Source of the DNA: an uncultured Spartobacteria bacterium
Lineage (GTDB): Bacteria; Verrucomicrobiota; Verrucomicrobiia; Chthoniobacterales; Terrimicrobiaceae
Length of the DNA: 52,669 bases
NCBI GenBank assembly: GCA_937888355.1
Contig: CALAPX010000391.1
Location: 1-52,669 of the forward strand
Reading direction: 5' to 3'
The number at the start of each line of letters is the position of its first letter. Position 1 is the stretch's first letter. Both the position numbers and the translations under genes were made by a program. The notes beneath the pieces were generated by a model that was not told where the DNA came from, made no database searches, and saw only the letters and a list, made by a program, of their open reading frames with translations. This document shows, piece after piece, positions 9,324-19,331 of this stretch.

Positions 9324-9965
9324 TTATTGAGCAGACTTTTTCTTAGATGGGCGCACGACAACGAACGAGCCATTTGCTCCAGGAACTGCGCCCGCGATAA
9401 CAATCACGCCCTCTTCACCGCGCACTTGAAGGATACGCAGATTTTGAACAGTGATGCGGTCATCGCCCATGTGGCCAGGCATACCCATGTTTTTCCAGAC
9501 ACGGCCAGGAGTCGAGCGGTTGCCGATTGCGCCGTTGCGGCGATGCATTGTCGAACCGTGACTGGCTGGCTGGCCGGCAAACCCGTGCCGCTTGATTGTG
9601 CCTTGGAAACCCTTGCCCTTAGATTGGCCAATTACATCGACAAATTGACCCGCTTCAAAATGCGTTACAGGAAGATCTGTGGGTTCAGGGGCAGATTCGC
9701 CGTCCTTGAGACGGAACTCTTTTATGAAGCGCTTAGGAGTAGAGGAAGATTTAGCAAAGTGGCCGGTTAGAGCTTTGCCCACGCGTTGGGGTTTTTGCTC
9801 GCCGTAGCCGACTTGCACGGCCGAATAGCCATCCTTGTCCTGCGACTTGACCTGAAGAATCCGATTGCCGCCAGCTTCAATGATTGTTGCGGGTGTGACA
9901 CGACCCTTTTCATCATAGATGCGGGTCATGCCGAGTTTTTTTCCGAGAAGTCCGATGCTGCTCAT
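9324..9965 (-). CDS. rplC: 50S ribosomal protein L3
   Basis: A 213-residue early-assembly protein of the large subunit that binds 23S rRNA near its 3' end. It starts MSSIGLLGKKLGMTRI, typical of L3, and contains the conserved loop GNRSTPGRVWKNMGMPGHMG that reaches toward the peptidyl transferase centre, plus the GQSKGKGFQGTIKRHGF segment. It lies 5 bases after rpsJ, as in the usual S10 operon order. It is then followed by a strong terminator instead of rplD, so the operon ends here. Confidence 0.96.
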   Translation of the reverse strand: MSSIGLLGKKLGMTRIYDEKGRVTPATIIEAGGNRILQVKSQDKDGYSAVQVGYGEQKPQRVGKALTGHFAKSSSTPKRFIKEFRLKDGESAPEPTDLPVTHFEAGQFVDVIGQSKGKGFQGTIKRHGFAGQPASHGSTMHRRNGAIGNRSTPGRVWKNMGMPGHMGDDRITVQNLRILQVRGEEGVIVIAGAVPGANGSFVVVRPSKKKSAQ

Positions 9966-9970
9966 GGCTG

Positions 9971-10288
9971 TTAGATTTTGATTGTGATGTCTACTCCGGC
10001 AGGGAGATTCAGCTTGCGAAGCTCATCAACCGTTTTGGCAGTGGGCTCCACGATGTCGAGGAGGCGCTTGTGGGTGCGAATCTCAAACTGTTCCATTGAT
10101 TTTTTGTCAACGTGAGGAGAGCGGTTGACGGTGAAACGCTCAATGCGGGTAGGGAGTGGGATCGGGCCTGCTACTTTCGATCCGGTGCGCTTGGCGGTTT
10201 CGACGATTTCCGAAGCAGAAGCGTCAAGGATTCGATAGTCGAACGCCTTAAGACGGATTCGGATTTTTTGACCATTGGGTGCTGCCAT
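9971..10288 (-). CDS. rpsJ: 30S ribosomal protein S10 (NusE)
   Basis: A 105-residue protein of the small-subunit head that also acts as the antitermination factor NusE. The chosen ATG at 10288 gives [19 protein letters not shown], the family N-terminus; the open frame back to 10405 is an artefact of upstream sequence. The motif [21 protein letters not shown] is unmistakable (quoted in part). It forms a two-gene unit with rplC. A sigma-70-like promoter lies at 10342-10369 on the same strand. Confidence 0.95.
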   Translation of the reverse strand: MAAPNGQKIRIRLKAFDYRILDASASEIVETAKRTGSKVAGPIPLPTRIERFTVNRSPHVDKKSMEQFEIRTHKRLLDIVEPTAKTVDELRKLNLPAGVDITIKI

Positions 10289-10341
10289 AATTGATAAAGA
10301 GCTATTTGGTTTTTGAGTTCCGCTTGAATTGCGGGACGGGC

Positions 10342-10369
10342 ACTCTAGGAGATCGCAAAATCTTGGCAA
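10342..10369 (-). promoter_or_regulatory. Possible promoter of rpsJ-rplC
   Basis: On the minus strand, TTGCCA (10369-10364) and TAGAGT (10347-10342) are separated by 16 bases. The -10 is about 53 bases before the rpsJ ATG. Confidence 0.42.
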
Positions 10370-10488
10370 GGGGATTTTCGGGTTTTTTTCAAGATGGGTT
10401 AACACCTTTCAGGCCTCCACGAGCAAGGAGCCAGCAGGAAGCGATCGGCGTTGTCTATCATGTGAAAATCACGCAGCATGGAACCTCT

Positions 10489-10965
10489 ATGTTAGATAAA
10501 CTCCATCCCGGCGCTCCGGCGCCTGATTTCACCGCCATAGCCGTGGGTGGATGCCACGGAGAGGGTGAGTCCATTTCCCTTTCCAGTCTGTATGGCAAGA
10601 CGGTTGTGTTGTACTTTTATCCGAAGGATGACACCCCCGGATGCACGACCCAAGCTTGCGATCTGCGTGAAAATTACAACACGATCATTGCCAAGGGGGC
10701 GGTGATTTACGGCGTGAGCATCGATTCGCCCCCAAGCCATGCTAAGTTCCTTTCGAAGTATCACCTGCCCTTTCCGCTCTTCAGTGACGAGCCCAAAGCC
10801 ATTGTCAACGCTTACGGAGTCTGGGTGGAAAAAAGCATGTATGGGAAAAAATACATGGGGACAGAGCGGGCGACATTTGTCATCGGTCCCGATGGAAATA
10901 TTAAAGCAATCCACCGCAAGATCCCGCCATCCGCCCATGTTTCAACCATCCTGAAGGATCTGTGA
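10489..10965 (+). CDS. bcp: Thioredoxin-dependent peroxiredoxin, Bcp/PrxQ type
   Basis: A 158-residue cytoplasmic peroxidase that reduces hydrogen peroxide and organic hydroperoxides. The active site DDTPGCTTQACDLREN holds the peroxidatic cysteine and, five residues later, the resolving cysteine of the PrxQ class. ATG 10489 gives the normal N-terminus (MLDKLHPGAPAPDF); the frame is open back to 10291 but that part has no family match. The stop overlaps the GTG of the next gene by 4 bases, so translation is probably coupled. Confidence 0.93.
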   Translation: MLDKLHPGAPAPDFTAIAVGGCHGEGESISLSSLYGKTVVLYFYPKDDTPGCTTQACDLRENYNTIIAKGAVIYGVSIDSPPSHAKFLSKYHLPFPLFSDEPKAIVNAYGVWVEKSMYGKKYMGTERATFVIGPDGNIKAIHRKIPPSAHVSTILKDL

Positions 10966-12002
10966 CAAAAGGCTCCGCGAAATCACTGGCTCGGCTATAC
11001 GACCGCTTCGTTGGAATCTTGGACAAGCTTCCAGGAGGTTTACAGAAGCCGTTACTTAAGGAACTTCAGCCTATCAGGGATCTATTCCTTGATCGCCGTG
11101 TGGCACATATCGGGTTGGTGGGTGGTAGTATCGCTAGTGTCCCTGAGCTCTTTGCGGCCATGGGCGTAAGGCCAGTTCGCGCCGGAGAATTGCTGCAGGG
11201 TTGGCGCGATTACACCTCCCTGGAAGGGAATATAATTTCGATTCTCGATGCACGTGCAAGTGCTCTGGAATCGCCCTTGGAAATCGGATTGTCTCACCGC
11301 ATTCCAGACCTCTTTCTTATTGTTCAGGATGCCGAGCCTCTTCCTGAAGATTGGAAGGAATCCATGCGCCGAGCCACAGTTGGCGGAACTTTGGTCTTGG
11401 GTCTTTGCTCGAATCCTGACTACCGACAGCGCCTTGAAGACCTTCTCTCCTATGAGCCCCTGGTTGCGACATCCGCTCCGGTTGTTCTTGAGCCCGGAAA
11501 TCCAGCCACCGCTGAATCCCTCTGCGCGGCGCTGCCGCTTCAAGCCCAGATTGAATTTGCGCAATTCACCAAGGCTCGAAGGGCGCAAGCCTATATAGCT
11601 TCGCGGTTGCTGCGATCCTTTAGTGCAATGTGCGCGATCATCGCACTGCAACCTATTCCATTTGCCGATTTGCCATTTCTTCTCTCGCTTCAGAGCCTAA
11701 TGATCGGCCTGATCATCTATACTACCGGCCGCAATGTAGGTCTGAAACTTATCGCCGAATTTCTTACTTCTCTAGGTCTCGGCGCCGCCGCCGGGCTTGC
11801 CTTTCGTGAAGCCGCCCGGATTGCAGTGCGCATTGTGCCCTTCTGGGGAAACGCAGTCTCTGGCGTTGTCGCCGGCGCGGGCACCTATGCGATTGGACGA
11901 GCAGCGATCGCATATTTTATTGATGACGCTCCGCTTGCCGAAACGCGTCGACTGTTCACAGGCCCCTGGTGCAATTCCACAACCCGGGCGATGTCGCCCT
12001 GA
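10962..12002 (+). CDS. DUF697 membrane protein with degenerate GTPase domain
   Basis: 346 residues, starting with GTG inside the bcp stop (GTGA). The C-terminal third (about 215-330) is a DUF697/YcjF-type hydrophobic domain with the ALQPIPFADLP signature and helices around 225-315. In relatives this domain follows an Era-like GTPase. Here the matching N-terminal region has GLVGGSIASV (51-60) where a P-loop GxxGxGKS should be, so the Lys and Ser/Thr are lost and nucleotide binding looks abolished. The G-domain-like strand order (ISILDARA, LFLIVQDAEPLP, TLVLGLCSNP) is still visible. I therefore read it as a pseudo-GTPase membrane protein. Its function is unknown. Confidence 0.75.
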   Translation: MTKGSAKSLARLYDRFVGILDKLPGGLQKPLLKELQPIRDLFLDRRVAHIGLVGGSIASVPELFAAMGVRPVRAGELLQGWRDYTSLEGNIISILDARASALESPLEIGLSHRIPDLFLIVQDAEPLPEDWKESMRRATVGGTLVLGLCSNPDYRQRLEDLLSYEPLVATSAPVVLEPGNPATAESLCAALPLQAQIEFAQFTKARRAQAYIASRLLRSFSAMCAIIALQPIPFADLPFLLSLQSLMIGLIIYTTGRNVGLKLIAEFLTSLGLGAAAGLAFREAARIAVRIVPFWGNAVSGVVAGAGTYAIGRAAIAYFIDDAPLAETRRLFTGPWCNSTTRAMSP

Positions 12003-12009
12003 AGAAGCC

Positions 12010-12465
12010 ATGCCTGCACCCGATCCCGCTGCGGCAGCCCAGAAGTCCGCTATCGCCGACGTTCAAGACATCTATCGTGAACTAGAAGAGCGCCCTCTGG
12101 CGCGTGACTGCATCCGACGCACTACGTGCTGTCAATTCCATCGCACGGGGAAAATCCCCCAACTTACTCGCGGCGAAGCGCTCGTTGCAGCGAAGGCCCT
12201 TAGGGCCAGCGGGCGCAAGACGCTGCCTACACGTTCAGATGGGGCGTGCCCCCTCCTCGATCCAGTCACATCGGGGTGTCTTATCTATAACGCCCGTCCT
12301 TTCGGATGCCGCACTCATTTCTGTGCCGCCGCTGGCGGCACCTACCCACGGGAGAGGGTCATTGATCTCATCCGCCGTCTTGAAGAGACGGATCAGCATC
12401 TCGGTGGCGATGGATCCCATCCTCTCAACCAGGCGATCGATGCAGCGCTTGCGACAAAGCGATGA
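12010..12465 (+). CDS. YkgJ family cysteine-cluster protein
   Basis: A 151-residue putative zinc- or iron-chelating protein. The cluster pattern is visible as TTCCQFHRTGK, then GACPLLDPVTSGCLIYNARPFGCR (quoted only by its key cysteines) and HFC, matching the CxxC ... CPxL ... GCxIYxxRPxxCRxxxC arrangement of the family. ATG 12010 follows the DUF697 stop by 7 bases. The third gene of the bcp unit may therefore be linked to redox or metal homeostasis. The biochemical role of YkgJ proteins is not established. Confidence 0.83.
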   Translation: MPAPDPAAAAQKSAIADVQDIYRELEERPLARDCIRRTTCCQFHRTGKIPQLTRGEALVAAKALRASGRKTLPTRSDGACPLLDPVTSGCLIYNARPFGCRTHFCAAAGGTYPRERVIDLIRRLEETDQHLGGDGSHPLNQAIDAALATKR

Positions 12466-12530
12466 TCCAAACCCATCAAAAAGGGGTGGAAATTTTCGCC
12501 AACCATTGTATCACTTTGCACGCTGCGATT

Positions 12531-14925
<2,395 letters not shown>

Positions 14926-15009
14926 ACCGGGCGGAGGATTAACATTTCGTGCGGTAACGTGTCTTCTGGCCCCATTAAAATGGGAATCCAAATGAGTTAA
15001 AACACAGGA

Positions 15010-15023
15010 GGCGTAGCGCCTTT
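15010..15023 (+). terminator. Weak hairpin after icd
   Basis: GGCG-TAG-CGCC followed by TTT. The stem is only 4 bp, so this is a weak candidate. The rest of 14926-15129 holds nothing I can name. Confidence 0.25.
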
Positions 15024-15129
15024 GGCTGCTACAGTTAATCTGCCACTAGAAGAATATATGCTAAGGTAGAGAAACACTCGGCGCGTTGCCAACTTGGAGT
15101 AGCCGATCAGCCAGAGAAGACCGCAAAGC

Positions 15130-16077
15130 TCAATTCAATAGCAGGAAATAAACATAGGCAAAATAAGCAGAGAAGAGAACCGCTCCCTCGGCACGCGAAA
15201 TGCGCAGTCCGGTCCATAACATTGGCACCAGCGCCGCTGCAATCGCCACCATTGCCCAGAGATCAAAGCGGCTGATTTCCGGAGCGGCCAGTGGTGCCAC
15301 TAGTGAGGCAATGCCCAGAATCCCAATGACGTTGAAGATATTGGAGCCGATGACATTTCCCAACGCGATGTCGGGCTCCTTTTTTATTGCCGCAACTATC
15401 GATGCGGCCAACTCGGGCACACTCGTTCCGGCCGCGACGATCGTCAGGCCAATGACCGCCTCACTCACGCCGAAAGATCGCGCTATCGCTACCGAATTGT
15501 CCGTGAGCAACCTCGCTCCGATAACCAAAATGCCCAACCCGCCGAGGATAAAAAGAAGATCCAGAAAAACTGAGCCGGACTGGGCAGGAACTCCATCGGC
15601 GAATTCCTTTTCCACCACCTTGGTGGCCGTCCGGCGTGCCATCCAAATGTTTCCGGCGACATAGACAATCAAGCCGCCAATAAGGAATGCTCCCTCAACA
15701 CGGCCAATCCGTCCACCCCACAACAAGGCAACCAATCCCAAGCTCACAGCCACCATGATGGGAGCGTCGATTTTGAGGAGTTGGAACTGGGCTTTCATCG
15801 GAGAAAGTAGCGCGCTGAGGCCGAGAATGACGCCAATATTGAAGATGTTCGATCCAACCACATTTCCAACAGCGAGGTCACCACTGCCAGCAAGGGCCGC
15901 CTTAACGCTTACCATCACCTCTGGCATGCTTGTTCCCATCGCCACCACAGTTAGGCCCACGACTAAGGGCGTCAGTCCAAGCCTAAGTGCAAGTGATGCA
16001 CTTCCGCGGACCAGGCCTTCGGCGCCGAAATAGAGAAGAACAAGCGAGCAGGCTAGGGAAAGCCAATGAATGAACAT
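15130..16077 (-). CDS. Calcium/sodium antiporter (CaCA family, YrbG-like)
   Basis: A 315-residue inner-membrane exchanger with about ten helices in two inverted halves. The two alpha repeats that form the ion path are visible: VVAMGTSMPEVMVS followed by GNVVGSNIFN, and IVAAGTSVPELAAS followed by GNVIGSNIFN. An acidic/basic cytoplasmic loop (residues about 150-165) separates the halves. The length is typical for the bacterial branch. It is on the minus strand, 53 bases downstream of the diguanylate cyclase, and may be read through from it. The direction of transport and ion preference are inferred from family only. Confidence 0.92.
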   Translation of the reverse strand: MFIHWLSLACSLVLLYFGAEGLVRGSASLALRLGLTPLVVGLTVVAMGTSMPEVMVSVKAALAGSGDLAVGNVVGSNIFNIGVILGLSALLSPMKAQFQLLKIDAPIMVAVSLGLVALLWGGRIGRVEGAFLIGGLIVYVAGNIWMARRTATKVVEKEFADGVPAQSGSVFLDLLFILGGLGILVIGARLLTDNSVAIARSFGVSEAVIGLTIVAAGTSVPELAASIVAAIKKEPDIALGNVIGSNIFNVIGILGIASLVAPLAAPEISRFDLWAMVAIAAALVPMLWTGLRISRAEGAVLFSAYFAYVYFLLLN

Positions 16078-16130
16078 GCGGGTCCTCTATATCCAAAGCA
16101 AAACAGTAGACAAGGCCTCTAAAAGGGTGA

Positions 16131-17399
16131 CTAGTGCGCGGCTCCTGTATACTCAGCCATCCGGACATGATTGTTGCCCGACTTCGCCGCATACATGGCC
16201 TCGTCGGCTGTGCGCAGAAGTTCTTCGATCGAACCCGCATGTTTTGGAAAGATGCTGATGCCTAGCGATGCTCCGATATGAATGCTTCCGAAAGAACCGG
16301 TAAAAGGCATTTCGAACGCACTGAAAACGATTTGGCGCAGTCGAGAAATAGCTGAATCCTCATTTTCCGCAGGGGTGAGCAAGACAATCATAAACTCATC
16401 TCCGCCATAACGGGCGACGAGATCTCCATCACGGCAATGTTCATTTAATCGCGCCCCAACCATACGAAGCACTTCGTCCCCGCGGCCATGTCCAAGGCGG
16501 TCATTGATCGTCTTGAAATTGTTCAAATCTACCATTCCCAGTATCACCGCATAATGTCCGTTGGTTGCTTTCCTAGTCACCGATTGCAAGTGTGACTGGA
16601 GCAAAGAACGATTTGCTACCTCGGTAAGCGGATCCTGAGTTGATTGGGTTTCCAGAGCTTCGGCTCTTTTCTGTTCGATCCTCCAGTTGGCCCAACCGAC
16701 CCATACTACAATTGCAGAAAAAAGAAGAAATGCCGCACGCAATATCTCAGCAGTCCGTTGCTCATATTGAATAGACGATGAATAGCGAGAATCAGCCATT
16801 CGTTGCGCTTCGCTGAGCAATTCATAAAATTTGGATTTCAACCCTAAATACGAGTCAGAGCTTAACATTTCATGGGCTTGCAGACGCGCTTCAGTTGTCT
16901 GATCAAGGGTAACCTTATCCATTGCTTGAATCTCAATAGTTGTGAGTTCATCTGAGATGGTTTGCGCTTGATTCATCAGCCCCAATTCGATCGGGGTGAA
17001 TCCGTTGGATTTCATAAGCTCGAGCAGAGAGGCTTTTGATCCGGAGATGGACTTGTTATGATTAAAATCGAGTTGAAACCCCCAATAATTTGATTGGTAT
17101 TTTGCAGTCCGCGGCAGGAGTCCATTGCGGATGGCTTGAATTTCCTCGAAGGTGGTTCTGTAGGATGCGTTTCCTGTGGTAATAAATGCCTTCGACATTG
17201 TGTAAAGATCTTCAGTCGAGCGCCTTAATTCCTCCGAGAGAAAAAAAGAAGTCAACCTGTTCTCTTCATCTTTGGTTGTATTTTTAACCGCTCTAATATG
17301 CAGCTCAAACAGTAGAGCCAGTGCTGCAAGTAGTGTCAGAAATATAAAGAGAAGCGGACGTTGACGAATCTGTTTCATGAGGGAGCGACGATAGTTCAT
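16131..17399 (-). CDS. Membrane diguanylate cyclase (GGDEF)
   Basis: 422 residues, predicted to make cyclic-di-GMP from two GTP. One membrane helix (about 15-35), a roughly 185-residue periplasmic helical sensor region, a second helix (about 222-239) and a C-terminal GGDEF domain are visible. The active site RYGGDEF is intact (332-336), and the inhibitory I-site RDGD lies five residues upstream (323-326), so product feedback is expected. I chose ATG 17399 (MNYRRS); ATG 17378 is also possible. It is divergent from the exopolysaccharide operon with 85 bp between starts, so it is probably that operon's dedicated activator. No known ligand-binding family was recognised in the sensor region. Confidence 0.9.
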   Translation of the reverse strand: MNYRRSLMKQIRQRPLLFIFLTLLAALALLFELHIRAVKNTTKDEENRLTSFFLSEELRRSTEDLYTMSKAFITTGNASYRTTFEEIQAIRNGLLPRTAKYQSNYWGFQLDFNHNKSISGSKASLLELMKSNGFTPIELGLMNQAQTISDELTTIEIQAMDKVTLDQTTEARLQAHEMLSSDSYLGLKSKFYELLSEAQRMADSRYSSSIQYEQRTAEILRAAFLLFSAIVVWVGWANWRIEQKRAEALETQSTQDPLTEVANRSLLQSHLQSVTRKATNGHYAVILGMVDLNNFKTINDRLGHGRGDEVLRMVGARLNEHCRDGDLVARYGGDEFMIVLLTPAENEDSAISRLRQIVFSAFEMPFTGSFGSIHIGASLGISIFPKHAGSIEELLRTADEAMYAAKSGNNHVRMAEYTGAAH

Positions 17400-17428
17400 C
17401 CAAAGGATTTTTCTCCCGGGCCCGCAAT

Positions 17429-17440
17429 GGGTGATCACCC
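17429..17440. promoter_or_regulatory. Palindrome in the divergent EPS/diguanylate cyclase promoter region
   Basis: GGGTGATCACCC is a perfect 12-bp palindrome, extended by AT before it and CAT after it. It sits in the 85-bp gap (17400-17484) between the cyclase start and the epimerase start. Its position fits an operator serving both directions, but no regulator gene in this window can be tied to it. Confidence 0.4.
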
Positions 17441-17484
17441 CATGGCGAAGGCATTTCCAGCGAGGCAATCTTGCGGCCTATTAT

Positions 17485-18477
17485 ATGAATGTCTTAATCA
17501 CAGGCGGCGCAGGGTTCATCGGCTCACATCTGGTAGGACTGCATCTTAACAATGGTGACAGTGTTCTCGCTGTCGATGATCTCAGCACGGGGAGGCGATC
17601 CAATATCGAGCCGTTTTTTGACGCAGAGGATTTCTGCTTCGAAGTGGCTGACCTGCTCGATTGGCCGGGGCTCGGGAGAGCAGTCTCCGGAGTCGATCGC
17701 ATCTACCATCTCGCTGCGGTGGTTGGCATGTTTCGTGTTCTTGATGAGCCAGTAGAAGTGATGCGTGTGAATGTTGGTGGCACCGAGGCGATTCTGGAGG
17801 AGGTAGTCCGCTCCGGGACTAGAGCGGAGATTCTCATTGCATCAAGCTCATCAGTTTACGGGCAGACTCAAGGAAAGGAACTCGATGAGGGGTTGGATCT
17901 CGTGTTCACGCCTGAAGGGGGAGGGCTTACAGGGTATGCGCTGAGCAAGCTGACAAATGAACTCCAGGCGATCGCTTACCAGCGTGAATACGGCCTGCCA
18001 GTCGCCGTGGCTAGGCTCTTCAATACAGTCGGCCCAAGGCAAGCGGGTGATTACGGATTTGTTCTGCCCAGATTCGTTAGGCAGGCGCTTGATGGTGAGC
18101 CGCTCACAGTCTTTGGCGATGGATCACAAACTCGCTCGTTTTGTGATGTGCGGGATACCATAGAGGCGCTCGAACTCCTTGCGGGCAATAAGGCAAACGA
18201 CGGTAGGCCGGTAAATGTCGGGAATGCCCGTGAGATTTCGATCCTGGATTTGGCCGAGTTGGTTATCGAGCGTGCCGGAAGTTCCTCTGATGTTGAGTTT
18301 ATTCCCTATGAGGAGGCCTATGGTGAGAAATTCCGAACAATTGGGCAGCGAAGACCGGTTGTAGAACGTTTGAAGACAACGACAGGATTCCAGCCAAAGT
18401 GGACACTTGAGCAGACAATCGATGATCTTATTGAGCGTGAGAGAGTTGAGGCCTATTCAAGGGAGGTGCTGGTATGA
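17485..18477 (+). CDS. UDP-sugar epimerase/decarboxylase (extended SDR)
   Basis: A 330-residue enzyme, first gene of the exopolysaccharide operon. The start MNVLITGGAGFIGSH places the GGxGFIG NAD motif right at the N-terminus, which fixes ATG 17485 despite the open frame upstream and the lack of a ribosome binding site. SSSSVYG and YALSK supply the Ser and YxxxK catalytic groups, and RLFNTVGPRQ and FGDGSQTRSFCDV are typical of UDP-glucose/UDP-GlcNAc 4-epimerases and UDP-glucuronate decarboxylases. With the dehydrogenase downstream it probably makes an acidic or epimerised UDP-sugar for the GT2 synthase. Its stop overlaps the next start by 4 bases. Confidence 0.9.
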   Translation: MNVLITGGAGFIGSHLVGLHLNNGDSVLAVDDLSTGRRSNIEPFFDAEDFCFEVADLLDWPGLGRAVSGVDRIYHLAAVVGMFRVLDEPVEVMRVNVGGTEAILEEVVRSGTRAEILIASSSSVYGQTQGKELDEGLDLVFTPEGGGLTGYALSKLTNELQAIAYQREYGLPVAVARLFNTVGPRQAGDYGFVLPRFVRQALDGEPLTVFGDGSQTRSFCDVRDTIEALELLAGNKANDGRPVNVGNAREISILDLAELVIERAGSSSDVEFIPYEEAYGEKFRTIGQRRPVVERLKTTTGFQPKWTLEQTIDDLIERERVEAYSREVLV

Positions 18478-19331
18478 GCCTCAAGCCCGCATGGACGATT
18501 GGAATGTTGATTTCCCTCATGATACCCACGGGATTAAACGCTGTCGGGGAGGGGCCCATTGGAGAGATGGAAGAGGAAAATATCCGGATCATCGAGGAAT
18601 CCGACAATCTTCGCCGATGGACCGTTGTGCCGATGTTCAGTTATAGCGTATTCAACAAGGGGAGGGAAAGTTGGCAGGAGGAATCTGCTGATATCTATTA
18701 CCAGCCTACAAAGTCATTTGTGATGGGTGGTGGCATTGATATTCTTAATCGACCGCCCTCTGGAACCGATATTTTATATAGCGCCTTGGCCTCATGGTAT
18801 CCGTGGAGCATTCTCGAGGTGCACGGGGAAATTTCGCTTTGCCCGGACGCGGACTTCTCTCCAAATCAGATCTACCGTGGAGGATTCCAATACCAAGCGA
18901 TGCCCCGCCTCGGGCTGTTGTTCGATTATGATCAGCTTAATTTCACCGGCGGGGACATTTCCCAAATAAAGCCCGGGCTGAGCTATTGGTTCAATGATGC
19001 GAGCTATTTAACTCTACGCTATGTCCGCGGATGGGCATTCGGGGATCTAAATTACAACTACTACTCCGCTGCATTAAATATTGGAGATATGCCGGGTGGG
19101 GGCCGGCTCACCTTGGGGTTTGCATACGGCACGGATCCGGACATCGAGTTCGGAACAAACCTAACCAGCCTGTCAAATGCCTACATCTACACCCTCTTCT
19201 ATAATCAACCTCTCACGCGCGACTTAAATGCTTTTGCTGGAATACAATACGTATACCGGCTGAATGAAGATAACAATGCTGAACTGTACCAGCAACTAAC
19301 CCCAACCATCGGACTCGTATGGAAATTCTAA
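18474..19331 (+). CDS. YaiO family outer-membrane beta-barrel protein
   Basis: A 285-residue predicted outer-membrane protein. The signal peptide spans about residues 1-23 (cleavage near GLNA). Alternating aromatic/polar strands run through the mature part, with repeated patterns such as LTLRYVRGWAFG and AGIQYVYRL, and the last residue is Phe (LVWKF), the usual barrel-assembly signal. The architecture fits the YaiO domain, found near a GT2 gene (yaiP) in E. coli. Here it is the only outer-membrane candidate, so I infer that it is the exit channel for the polymer. The next gene starts 13 bases inside it. Confidence 0.82.
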   Translation: MSLKPAWTIGMLISLMIPTGLNAVGEGPIGEMEEENIRIIEESDNLRRWTVVPMFSYSVFNKGRESWQEESADIYYQPTKSFVMGGGIDILNRPPSGTDILYSALASWYPWSILEVHGEISLCPDADFSPNQIYRGGFQYQAMPRLGLLFDYDQLNFTGGDISQIKPGLSYWFNDASYLTLRYVRGWAFGDLNYNYYSAALNIGDMPGGGRLTLGFAYGTDPDIEFGTNLTSLSNAYIYTLFYNQPLTRDLNAFAGIQYVYRLNEDNNAELYQQLTPTIGLVWKF

